Assembly: GCF_044891285.1 (NCBI RefSeq)
Contig: NZ_JAUIYO010000012.1
Location: 1-64,000 of the forward strand
From: Pseudobacillus lumedeiriae
GTDB lineage: Bacteria > Bacillota > Bacilli > Bacillales > Domibacillaceae
Direction: 5' to 3'
Length of the DNA stretch: 64,000 nt
Below the pieces are notes generated by a model, which was given only the letters and a program-made list of their open reading frames with translations, was not told the DNA's origin and ran no database searches. Positions within the stretch are counted from its first letter, which is position 1. Each line of letters starts with the position of its first letter. A program made the position numbers and the translations under genes. Shown here piece after piece: positions 35,232 through 43,437 of the stretch.

Positions 35232-35942
35232 ATGCAGAAGAAAATATTGGTCGTAGATGATGAGAGGCCGATTGCAGATATTTTACAATTCAATTTAAAA
35301 AAAGAAGGATATGACGTTCATTGTGCTTATGATGGCGATCAAGCCGTAGAAATGGTAGAGGAATTGCAGCCCGATTTAATTTTGTTGGACATCATGCTTC
35401 CTGGACGTGATGGCATGGAAGTATGCCGGGAAGTAAGAAAAAAATATGAGATGCCGATTGTGATGCTAACGGCAAAAGACTCAGAGATTGATAAAGTTCT
35501 TGGTCTTGAGCTGGGGGCAGATGATTATGTGACGAAGCCATTTAGTACGCGAGAGTTAATTGCCCGTGTGAAGGCAAACTTGCGCCGCCATCAGACTGTT
35601 CCTGTCCAATCGGAGGAAGAAGAAGATACAAATGAAATTTCAGTGGGGATGTTAACGATTCATCCAGACGCGTATGTCGTTTCTAAGCGTGGTGAGACCA
35701 TTGAATTAACGCATCGTGAGTTCGAATTGCTGCATTATTTAGCAAAGCATATTGGACAAGTAATGACGAGGGAACATTTGCTGCAGACCGTGTGGGGATA
35801 CGATTATTACGGGGATGTACGCACAGTGGACGTTACTGTTCGGCGTCTTCGTGAAAAGATTGAAGATAACCCAAGCCATCCTTCTTGGATTGTAACGAGA
35901 AGAGGGGTAGGCTATTACTTGCGCAACCCTGAACAGGAGTAA
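35232..35942 (+). CDS. walR: Essential response regulator WalR
   Basis: 236 aa, OmpR/PhoB type. Receiver domain with DD (9-10), phospho-acceptor D53 (LLDIMLPG) and K-containing VTKPFSTREL; C-terminal winged helix with ELTHREFELLHYLA and VDVTVRRLREKIEDNP. It controls cell-wall hydrolases and division genes with WalK. RBS ATGAGGAG. First gene of the six-gene wal operon. Confidence 0.98.
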   Translation: MQKKILVVDDERPIADILQFNLKKEGYDVHCAYDGDQAVEMVEELQPDLILLDIMLPGRDGMEVCREVRKKYEMPIVMLTAKDSEIDKVLGLELGADDYVTKPFSTRELIARVKANLRRHQTVPVQSEEEEDTNEISVGMLTIHPDAYVVSKRGETIELTHREFELLHYLAKHIGQVMTREHLLQTVWGYDYYGDVRTVDVTVRRLREKIEDNPSHPSWIVTRRGVGYYLRNPEQE

Positions 35943-35947
35943 CGTAC

Positions 35948-37771
35948 ATGAAAAGAGTCGGCTTTTTTCGATCAATACAACTGAAGTTTGTATTAATTTA
36001 TGTATTGCTGATTTTGTTTGCTATGCAAATCATTGGTGTTTATTTTGTAAAGGAACTAGAAGAAAAGCTCCTTACGAATTTTAAAACATCCTTACAAGAG
36101 CGGGTCAATCTTCTTGAATACAACTTAAGGGAAGAAATGCTGAAAGAACGGACGGAAGAAACACCGACTCTTGAGCAGGACATTCGCAGAATATTGGAAG
36201 ACTTTTCAGCATCCGATGTATCTGAGGTCAGGGTAATTGATCACAATAGCCGTATCATCGGAACATCTGATTCCAATAGGCAGGGAATTATTGGACAGAG
36301 AATAACCGACATTGCGGTTAAACGGACACTTTCTTTTGGCGCTGAAGAAGATAAAATGTATATCGATCAGCAATCGAACAGGCGTATTTGGGTATATACT
36401 TCACCCATTATGTCTAATCGCAAACCGATTGGAGCGATATATTTAATCGGAAAAGCAGAAACCGTTTTTAGTCAGATGGAAGAGATTAATGAAATCCTTT
36501 TTTCAGCTACTGCCTTGGCTTTAGTGTTAACAGCTGTATTGGGAGTGTTACTAGCCCGTACTATTACCCGTCCGATTACTGATATGCGACGACAGGCTGT
36601 TGCGCTGGGAAAAGGAAACTTTTCACGCAAAGTAAAAGTATACGGGCAGGATGAGATTGGTGAATTGGCTGTTACTTTTAACAATTTAACGAAGCGGCTG
36701 CAAGAAGCGCAGGCAACGACAGAAGGGGAAAGAAGAAAGCTTTCTTCTGTCTTGGCTTATATGACTGACGGGGTCATTGCGACCGATCGAAAAGGACGAG
36801 TCATTTTAATTAATGAACCAGCTGTAGGACTGTTGGATGTTTCACGTGAAACAGCTATTTCGCAGCCGATCACCGAGCTGCTTGGTCTTGAGAAGGAATA
36901 TACGTTTGACGATTTACTCAATGAACAGGATTCAGTTATTTTGGATTACAGTGATGATGATGAGCCGTATATTTTGCGGGCGAATTTTTCAGTGATTCAG
37001 AAAGATACCGGTTTTGTGAACGGATTGATTACTGTTCTTCACGATATTACAGAGCAAGAGAAAATTGAGATGGACCGCCGTGAATTTGTTGCTAATGTGT
37101 CGCATGAGCTAAGAACACCGTTGACAACGATGAGAAGCTATTTAGAAGCGCTGGCAGAAGGAGCCTGGCGGGATGAGGATATTGCCCCGCATTTTCTTGA
37201 AGTAACGCAAACGGAAACAGAACGAATGATTCGTCTTGTGAATGATTTGCTGCAGTTGACTAAGTTTGACAGCCGTGATTTCCAATTAACGAAAAAAGAT
37301 GTCGACTTCACCGAGTTTTTTGATAAAATTATTGACCGGTTTGAGATGACGAAGTCCCAGGAAGTTACATTTAAGAGGCAGATGCCCCGCTACCCTATTT
37401 ATGCAGAAATCGATACAGATAAATTAACGCAGGTGATTGATAACATTATTTCTAACGCATTAAAGTATTCTCCACAAGGCGGACAAGTTACTTTTAAAGT
37501 AGAAGAAAAAAGCGATGAAATTGTCGTTAGTATCCGAGATCAAGGAATGGGGATTCCAAAGAAAAACCTTGAGCGGATATTTGAACGCTTTTATCGTGTG
37601 GACCGGGCACGATCCCGTAAAATGGGCGGAACCGGTTTAGGACTCGCCATAGCGAAAGAAATAATTACTGCTCATGACGGCCACATTTGGGCAAAAAGCG
37701 TTGAAGGAAAAGGAACGACTATTTTCTTTACTCTTCCATATGAGCTGTCTCAAGAGGATGATTGGTCATGA
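35948..37771 (+). CDS. walK: Essential sensor histidine kinase WalK
   Basis: 607 aa. Membrane helices at about residues 13-32 and 183-203 flank an extracellular Cache-like domain; then HAMP, PAS (about 262-370), HisKA with H386 in VSHELRTPLTTM, and the ATPase domain (ISNALKYSP, RDQGMGIP, GGTGLGLAIAKEI). Acts at the septum. 5 bp after walR. A perfect parS site lies inside the PAS-coding part. Confidence 0.98.
   Translation: MKRVGFFRSIQLKFVLIYVLLILFAMQIIGVYFVKELEEKLLTNFKTSLQERVNLLEYNLREEMLKERTEETPTLEQDIRRILEDFSASDVSEVRVIDHNSRIIGTSDSNRQGIIGQRITDIAVKRTLSFGAEEDKMYIDQQSNRRIWVYTSPIMSNRKPIGAIYLIGKAETVFSQMEEINEILFSATALALVLTAVLGVLLARTITRPITDMRRQAVALGKGNFSRKVKVYGQDEIGELAVTFNNLTKRLQEAQATTEGERRKLSSVLAYMTDGVIATDRKGRVILINEPAVGLLDVSRETAISQPITELLGLEKEYTFDDLLNEQDSVILDYSDDDEPYILRANFSVIQKDTGFVNGLITVLHDITEQEKIEMDRREFVANVSHELRTPLTTMRSYLEALAEGAWRDEDIAPHFLEVTQTETERMIRLVNDLLQLTKFDSRDFQLTKKDVDFTEFFDKIIDRFEMTKSQEVTFKRQMPRYPIYAEIDTDKLTQVIDNIISNALKYSPQGGQVTFKVEEKSDEIVVSIRDQGMGIPKKNLERIFERFYRVDRARSRKMGGTGLGLAIAKEIITAHDGHIWAKSVEGKGTTIFFTLPYELSQEDDWS
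36838..36853. promoter_or_regulatory. parS: parS site inside walK
   Basis: TGTTTCACGTGAAACA, a perfect 16-bp palindrome, matches the parS consensus exactly. It encodes DVSRETA of WalK. About 17 kb from the parB site, on the same replichore. Confidence 0.93.
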
Positions 37772-39108
37772 ATTACGAAAAAGTGAAATCAATTGGATTA
37801 GCAGTGCTCGTAGTTATTAGTATTATTTTGACGTTAAGCATTTGGAACTACCAACCAAATTACGAAACGATCAAGAAGGATAATATTCATGAAGTATCGT
37901 CGATCAGTGAAAAGAAAGATGCTTCTTATTTGATTAAGCCTTCTAAAGTTCTATTTCATAAAGAAGGCGAACATTATGGATCGACAAGAGATATAGAAAC
38001 AGATGAAGTTATGAAAGAAATGCAAAAGTGGACTTTTACAAGTGCCATAAGTGTATCTAAGGGAATGACTGAAAAAGAATTTGATGAACTGCTGCATGGA
38101 GAAAATCGCTTAGAGCTCGTTTTTCCTACTTACGTTCCACTCTATATGATGGACACCATTATTGTATTTGAAGATGATTCTGTGCCTAATGCTATGTTTG
38201 ACCGGATCATTATTACAGACGTAGATACTCAGGAGAAACGGGCAAGCGTGTATTTTGTTTCAACAAAAGAGCGGCTCGTCTTTCAAAGTCAAGTGTTATC
38301 GCTGAACCTTTCTGCGTTTAAAAAACAATTTATTAAAGGAGCAGAAAAGTGGGAATCGTATGTTCACTATCCACTTGTGGCAAATGGACAACTATTTCTT
38401 CCAGAAGAACAGCCTGTATTATCTAGATATAAATATTTGCCGGACGACATTAATATAGAAGATTTTAAAGATTTGCTGTTCAGTGATCCAAGCTTAGTGA
38501 AAAAAGTGCCGAAGACGAATGGTGAAGAGTACACAGACGGTTCCACGTTAATGAAAGTAGATTACAACACGCATATGATATCTTATGTGAATCCTGCAAA
38601 AGAATCTGAAACTAATCCTTCCGGAAGCTTGTATGATTTGTTGGACAAAAGCATTAAATTTATTAATGAGCATAGCGGCTGGACAGATCAGTATCGGCTG
38701 TTCGAAGCGCAGCAGGGATCATCTACAGTACGCTACCGCTTGTTTAAAAATGGTCTGCCGGTGTTCAATAACCAAGGAATGGCGGAGATTGTGCAGATGT
38801 GGGGAAAAGATAAGATTTTCCAATATGTGCGTCCCTATTTTACACTTGATATTTCCCTGCCGCTTCCATCTGATGAAGAAGAAATTATTTTGCCCGATAG
38901 TACATCGGCATTAAAGCAAGTGAAAAAGCGAGAGGATTTTAATCCGGAGCTGCTAGAAGATATGGCAGTCGGCTATCAATTGCAGTCGGATTCACAATCA
39001 CCGAAAGTCATTGTTCTTGAGCCTGCCTGGTTTTATAAATATGAAGGCAGCTGGAGACAACTTTCATTTATCGAGGATACGGAGGGAAGCTTCCATGGAT
39101 TGGAGTAA
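37768..39108 (+). CDS. walH: WalRK regulator WalH (YycH)
   Basis: 446 aa from ATG 37768, overlapping the walK stop as ATGA; the TTG six bases upstream is not needed. One N-terminal membrane helix (SIGLAVLVVISIILTLSIW) and an extracellular YycH domain (DISLPLPSDEEEIILPDS). It restrains WalK with WalI in B. subtilis. Moderately divergent, as usual for the family. Confidence 0.93.
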   Translation: MNYEKVKSIGLAVLVVISIILTLSIWNYQPNYETIKKDNIHEVSSISEKKDASYLIKPSKVLFHKEGEHYGSTRDIETDEVMKEMQKWTFTSAISVSKGMTEKEFDELLHGENRLELVFPTYVPLYMMDTIIVFEDDSVPNAMFDRIIITDVDTQEKRASVYFVSTKERLVFQSQVLSLNLSAFKKQFIKGAEKWESYVHYPLVANGQLFLPEEQPVLSRYKYLPDDINIEDFKDLLFSDPSLVKKVPKTNGEEYTDGSTLMKVDYNTHMISYVNPAKESETNPSGSLYDLLDKSIKFINEHSGWTDQYRLFEAQQGSSTVRYRLFKNGLPVFNNQGMAEIVQMWGKDKIFQYVRPYFTLDISLPLPSDEEEIILPDSTSALKQVKKREDFNPELLEDMAVGYQLQSDSQSPKVIVLEPAWFYKYEGSWRQLSFIEDTEGSFHGLE

Positions 39109-39889
39109 AACGAAAACTATTTTTATAACTGTTTTCTTCATCTTGGACCTTTTTCTCCTGGCGGTATTTTTCAATAAGCATAGTGCCAGCCAGTTCGAAT
39201 TTATTAAAGAAGCATCAATTGAAGATAAATTAAAATCATACAACATTGAGTACGAAAAATTGCCCGAAGAAGTGAGCGAAGAAACGATCATTACGGCAAA
39301 AACAAAAAGTTTCACAAAAAAAGAGACCACTCACTTGTTAAACCAAACGATCGAGCTGTCAGATGATCCACCGGTTTTATCTAGCCATCTGCAAAAACCT
39401 GTTAAATTAAGTCAGAAAAAGCTGGACGGACTGAAATCATTTGTTGATTCACATGTTCTTTTCGGCGGTCAGTATCGCTATTGGGGCATGAATGATGAAA
39501 AAAATGTCGCTATTTTTTATCAGCAATATGATCAGAAAAGAATGTTTGAAAACATTAATGGCAAGCTGGAAATTGAATTGAATGACAACGGAGATATCGT
39601 TTCTTACCGGCAGACGCTGCTGAGGGACTTAAAGAAAAATGGTCAGAAAGAAAGCATATTATCTGCCCATCAGGCCATTCAGACACTTTATAAAAATGGT
39701 TTAATTAAACCGAACAGTAAAATTTCTAATGCTGAACTCGGTTATTATACTGTTGTACAGTTAACAGAATTACAAGTGCTTTCGCCTACTTGGTATTTCA
39801 AAATTAGAAACGGTGAGAATACGGAAGAAGTATACGTAAATGCTTTAGACGGATCCATTCATAAAAATGAAAAAAACAGCCGATTGTAA
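39095..39889 (+). CDS. walI: WalRK regulator WalI (YycI)
   Basis: 264 aa from ATG 39095, 7 nt after CGGAGGG and overlapping the end of walH by 14 bp. MDWSKTKTIFITVFFILDLFLLAVFF is a signal-anchor; the rest is a secreted YycI domain. It forms a complex with WalH and WalK in the membrane. The open frame upstream of 39,095 belongs to the walH region and is not translated. Confidence 0.93.
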   Translation: MDWSKTKTIFITVFFILDLFLLAVFFNKHSASQFEFIKEASIEDKLKSYNIEYEKLPEEVSEETIITAKTKSFTKKETTHLLNQTIELSDDPPVLSSHLQKPVKLSQKKLDGLKSFVDSHVLFGGQYRYWGMNDEKNVAIFYQQYDQKRMFENINGKLEIELNDNGDIVSYRQTLLRDLKKNGQKESILSAHQAIQTLYKNGLIKPNSKISNAELGYYTVVQLTELQVLSPTWYFKIRNGENTEEVYVNALDGSIHKNEKNSRL

Positions 39890-39904
39890 GTGGAGTGAAG
39901 CAAT

Positions 39905-40699
39905 ATGACGATGCGTTTTAGTGTTCTGGCAAGCGGTAGTACAGGAAATGCGTTTTACGTTGAAACAGATGAACAGGCTTTTCTAGTGGATGCTGGGGTG
40001 AGCGGCAAACAAATGGAGGCACTGTTTTCGTCTATTGATCGAGAGGTTAACAATTTATCCGGTATTTTAGTGACGCATGAACATAGCGATCATATTAAGG
40101 GACTCGGCGTCCTTGCGAGAAAGTATAAGCTGCCGATTTATGCGAATGAAAAAACATGGCGGGCAATGGAGCCATTAATCGGGAAGATCGATACAGAACA
40201 AAAGTTTACGTTCGACATGGAGACCGTCCGAAACTTTGGAAACCTTGAGATCGAATCATTCGGAGTATCGCACGACGCAGCTGAGCCGATGTTCTACGTC
40301 TTTCATCATGAAGGAAAAAAGCTAGTATTAATTACGGATACAGGCTATGTAAGTGACCGTATGAAAGGAACAATTAAAGATGCGGATGCTTACATATTTG
40401 AAAGCAATCACGATGTTCAAATGCTGCGTGTCGGCCGCTATCCGTGGAATATTAAGCGCCGCATTTTAGGTGACTTTGGCCACGTGTCGAACGAAGATGC
40501 CGCGATTGCGATGAGTGAAGTTATTGGTGACCGGACAAAACGTATTTACCTGGCTCACTTAAGTCAGGACAATAATATGAAAGACTTGGCCGAAATGAGT
40601 GTAACGCAAACGCTCAAAATGAAAGATATGCCGGTTGGCGATCAGTTTGAACTGCTTCATACTGATCCAAAAGTTCCAACAATCTTGACAGAGCTTTAA
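39905..40699 (+). CDS. walJ: Metallo-beta-lactamase fold protein WalJ (YycJ)
   Basis: 264 aa. HxHxDH motif at H58-H63 (THEHSDHIKG), then DTGYVSDRM and HLSQDNN metal ligands. Family members are exonucleases or hydrolases; in Bacilli it links the wal operon to DNA metabolism. RBS GTGGAGTG; ATG 39905 or 39911. Confidence 0.95.
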   Translation: MTMRFSVLASGSTGNAFYVETDEQAFLVDAGVSGKQMEALFSSIDREVNNLSGILVTHEHSDHIKGLGVLARKYKLPIYANEKTWRAMEPLIGKIDTEQKFTFDMETVRNFGNLEIESFGVSHDAAEPMFYVFHHEGKKLVLITDTGYVSDRMKGTIKDADAYIFESNHDVQMLRVGRYPWNIKRRILGDFGHVSNEDAAIAMSEVIGDRTKRIYLAHLSQDNNMKDLAEMSVTQTLKMKDMPVGDQFELLHTDPKVPTILTEL

Positions 40700-40706
40700 G
40701 AGATAG

Positions 40707-40741
40707 AAAACCGTCTGACGACTGTTGGTCAGGCGGTTTTC
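40707..40741 (+). terminator. Terminator between walJ and htrA
   Basis: AAAACCGTCTGAC pairs with GTCAGGCGGTTTT, followed by CTCG. It likely gives partial read-through, with htrA having its own promoter. Confidence 0.75.
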
Positions 40742-40882
40742 TCGTTTGTTTGATTGTCTAGATAAACACAACAACCGCGCAGTGACAGACATTGCATATT
40801 TGTTGAATTTTTCATTTGAAGCGTTATAATTTGTGCTACATGGGGAAAATAAGTGACAGTATGGATGGAAAGGGTGAGGTGT

Positions 40883-42097
40883 TTGGGTTTTTATGATGAT
40901 GATGGCAGAGTGGACCGAAACCGGCGCGGCCCTAGTAAAAGCGGGTACTTTCTGGCAAGTCTTGCGGGGCTTATTTTAGGTGCACTGCTTGTGATTGCTG
41001 TTCTTCCTAAACTTGTGGATTATAATCTTCTGCCGGGTGAAGCGGGTAATGAACAAGTTCAAATTGAACGAAATAATGAACAGCCAAGAGGACAGAGTGT
41101 ATCATTGAATGTAACGACTGATGTAACAAAAGCTGTGGATAAAGCGCAGGACACGGTCGTTGGGATTACAAATATTCAATCGGGAAACTTTTGGGAAGGA
41201 GAATCTGCACAGCCGGCTGGAACAGGTTCGGGTGTTATTTATAAAAAAGCTGGAAATAAGGCATATATTGTGACCAATAATCATGTGATCGAAGGGGCGC
41301 AGCAGCTCGAGGTGACGCTTGCAGATGGAACAAAATTACCAGCCAAACTTCGCGGAACAGATATTTGGAGTGATCTTGCCGTCATTGAAGTAGACGGAAA
41401 AAATATAAAAAAAGTCGCTGAATTTGGTGACTCCGATGCACTAAAAATTGGTGAACCGGTGATTGCGATTGGGAATCCACTCGGTCTAGAGTTCTCTGGA
41501 TCCGTTACTCAAGGAGTGATTTCTGGTCTTGAGCGCACGATTCCGGTGGATATTAATGGTGACAACATTCTCGATTGGCAGGCGGAAGTATTACAAACAG
41601 ATGCCGCCATTAACCCTGGGAACAGTGGGGGAGCACTCGTGAATATTGCCGGTCAGGTAATTGGTATCAATTCGATGAAAATTGCTCAGAACGCGGTAGA
41701 AGGAATCGGCTTGTCTATCCCCATTAACTTTGCTAAACCAATTATCGATAGTTTAGAGAGCAAAGGGGAAATGATCCGGCCTGCGATGGGAGTACAGCTG
41801 CGGAACGTCAGCGAAGTCCCAGCTTACCATCAGCAAGAAACGCTGAAGCTTCCGAGAAACATTACGGAAGGAGCGATGATCGAACAAGTTCTGCCAAATA
41901 CACCAGCATCCAAAGCCGGACTGCAGGAACTTGATGTGATTGTAAAGATGGATCATCAAGAAGTGCGGGATGTTTTAGAACTTCGCAAATACATGTATAA
42001 TGAGAAAAAAGTCGGCGATAGAGTAGAAGTGACTTTTTATCGTAATGGAAAACAGCACACAGTGACAATGACGCTTACATCAGAAGAAACATTTTAA
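40883..42097 (+). CDS. htrC: HtrA-type serine protease (YycK/HtrC)
   Basis: 404 aa from TTG 40883, after GGAAAGGGTGAGG; upstream in-frame codons to 40,853 are possible but give a non-family N-terminus, whereas LGFYDDDG matches homologues. One membrane anchor at about 21-42. Trypsin-like domain with the triad H134 (TNNHVIEG), D164 (WSDLAVIEVD) and S248 (NPGNSGGALVN), then one PDZ domain. A membrane-bound quality-control protease facing outside. Confidence 0.95.
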   Translation: MGFYDDDGRVDRNRRGPSKSGYFLASLAGLILGALLVIAVLPKLVDYNLLPGEAGNEQVQIERNNEQPRGQSVSLNVTTDVTKAVDKAQDTVVGITNIQSGNFWEGESAQPAGTGSGVIYKKAGNKAYIVTNNHVIEGAQQLEVTLADGTKLPAKLRGTDIWSDLAVIEVDGKNIKKVAEFGDSDALKIGEPVIAIGNPLGLEFSGSVTQGVISGLERTIPVDINGDNILDWQAEVLQTDAAINPGNSGGALVNIAGQVIGINSMKIAQNAVEGIGLSIPINFAKPIIDSLESKGEMIRPAMGVQLRNVSEVPAYHQQETLKLPRNITEGAMIEQVLPNTPASKAGLQELDVIVKMDHQEVRDVLELRKYMYNEKKVGDRVEVTFYRNGKQHTVTMTLTSEETF

Positions 42098-42103
42098 GTA
42101 AAA

Positions 42104-42137
42104 GACGCAGAAAAGCTTTATGCTCTTCTGCGCTTTT
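42104..42137 (+). terminator. htrC terminator
   Basis: CGCAGAA pairs with TTCTGCG, followed by CTTTTTCG. Confidence 0.8.
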
Positions 42138-42172
42138 TCGTGATAAAATAAAATCGTAAAGGAGTGAACAAA

Positions 42173-42322
42173 ATGATTTATTGCTGCCAAGAGCACGTGG
42201 AACTTGCACTCGATATTGTTGTAGATGAGTACGAAACAGCACCGGTGATTGAAAAGGTGGAAGAAGAAAAAAAGACATGTGAATATTGTCAAAACGAGGC
42301 GGAATATGTAGTAGCAAACTAA
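42173..42322 (+). CDS. yyzF: CxxH/CxxC mini-protein (YyzF)
   Basis: 49 aa, too short for routine ORF lists. Starts MIYCCQEHVELALD, with CCQEH and a second pair CEYC near the C-terminus: a potential zinc-binding pair. Start ATG 42173 follows AAAGGAGTG at a good distance. The family occurs between htrC and rlmH in Bacilli; function unknown. Confidence 0.85.
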   Translation: MIYCCQEHVELALDIVVDEYETAPVIEKVEEEKKTCEYCQNEAEYVVAN

Positions 42323-42337
42323 TATTCGCCTACTATA

Positions 42338-42610
42338 TGTGGATAGATATTGTGAGTATGTGTATAACTTTTTGGAAAAGTTAAAAAATAGCTGTGGATA
42401 GTCAAATGGGAGCGACTTATACACAAGTGCGCTCTTTTTTATATGCGTGTAGAAAGAAATATGACCGCTATTTATGACAAAAGGCGTCATTTTTCAAAAA
42501 ACATGGAAAAAATGGTCGAAAAATAACAAATCGAGTGGGAACAGGTGAATAGAAGGAAAAAAGTATGTAAATAATCACTTTTGTGGATATGTGGATAATT
42601 TTGTGGACAA
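42338..42610. promoter_or_regulatory. DnaA-box cluster upstream of rlmH
   Basis: Six DnaA-box matches in 273 bp: TGTGGATAG (42,338 and 42,393), TTATACACA (42,417), TGTGGATAT (42,582), TGTGGATAA (42,590, perfect) and TGTGGACAA (42,602). The last three are nearly contiguous, just ahead of rlmH. From memory, B. subtilis has a regulatory DnaA-box cluster next to yydA, which is rlmH. Such clusters titrate DnaA. Confidence 0.75.
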
Positions 42611-42646
42611 CCTGTTTGTAAATTGTTTGTAAAGTGAGGAATAGCT

Positions 42647-43126
42647 GTGAATATCACAATTATAACAGTCGGAAAGTTGAAAGAAAAGTACTTAAAACAA
42701 GGAATTGCCGAATACGTCAAACGTCTATCTGCCTATGCAAAAATAGAAATCATCGAAGTGGCTGATGAAAAGGCACCAGAAGAATTAAGTATAACAGAAA
42801 TGGAGCAAGTAAAACAAAAAGAAGCCGAACGTATCCTCGCCAAGACTAGCCCAGACACGCATGTGATCGCGCTCGCTATCGAAGGAAAAATGAAAACATC
42901 TGAAGAACTTGCCAAACAACTCGACCAGCTTGCCACATACGGAAAAAGCAAAATTGCCTTCATCATCGGCGGTTCACTCGGCCTCCACAAAGACGTCATG
43001 CAGCGAGCCAATGATACACTATCCTTCTCAAAAATGACCTTTCCCCATCAGCTAATGCGGCTGATCTTAGTAGAACAGGTGTACAGGAGTTTTCGTATTA
43101 ATCGGGGGGAACCATATCATAAGTAA
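42647..43126 (+). CDS. rlmH: 23S rRNA pseudouridine-1915 N3-methyltransferase RlmH
   Basis: 159 aa, GTG start after GTGAGGAATAG. SPOUT methyltransferase; FIIGGSLGLHKDVMQRA forms the trefoil-knot SAM site and the C-terminus LVEQVYRSFRINRGEPYHK is canonical. It methylates pseudouridine 1915 in helix 69. The gene is complete. Its 3' end is the SCC attachment site in staphylococci, and here the same last codons are repeated at 45,511. Confidence 0.97.
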   Translation: MNITIITVGKLKEKYLKQGIAEYVKRLSAYAKIEIIEVADEKAPEELSITEMEQVKQKEAERILAKTSPDTHVIALAIEGKMKTSEELAKQLDQLATYGKSKIAFIIGGSLGLHKDVMQRANDTLSFSKMTFPHQLMRLILVEQVYRSFRINRGEPYHK

Positions 43127-43134
43127 ATGAGGTT
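43103..43134 (+). repeat. rlmH 3'-end attachment-like repeat, copy 1
   Basis: Covers the codons RGEPYHK-stop and the following AATGAGGTT. The 20-bp core TATCATAAGTAAATGAGGTT is repeated exactly at 45,523-45,542. The core resembles the TATCATAA core used by SCC cassettes. Direct-repeat orientation is the same at both ends. Confidence 0.8.
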
Positions 43135-43437
43135 TATAACATTAAATAAGCTCTAACTTATACATGTTTTGTACAAATGCTAAACTATAAATAAGTTAAG
43201 AAGGGGCAACTCTTCCTGCCAAAATTTCGTTATTTTGGTCGAATATATTCATTATAAGGTCAATGGAATTATTAGTGCGACCCAATCAATGAAATGATTG
43301 GGCCAGTTTTCCTTTGTCTATTTTTTTAAAAGCTTTATAATGATAAAAGATGTATTTTAGTTAGTACTCTCTCTTAAGGCATTTTTATCTATCGGTTTAA
43401 GAGAAAGCTTGAAGTATAGAAAGCGGGCGGAAATTAA
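43127..43437. other. rlmH-DUF1846 intergenic DNA
   Basis: No gene is seen. A hairpin CCCAATCA/TGATTGGG (43,281-43,302) followed by CCAGTTTTCC is a weak terminator. The last ~100 bp hold the promoter and the RBS (GGGCGG) of the DUF1846 gene. AT content rises compared with the core side. Confidence 0.5.
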
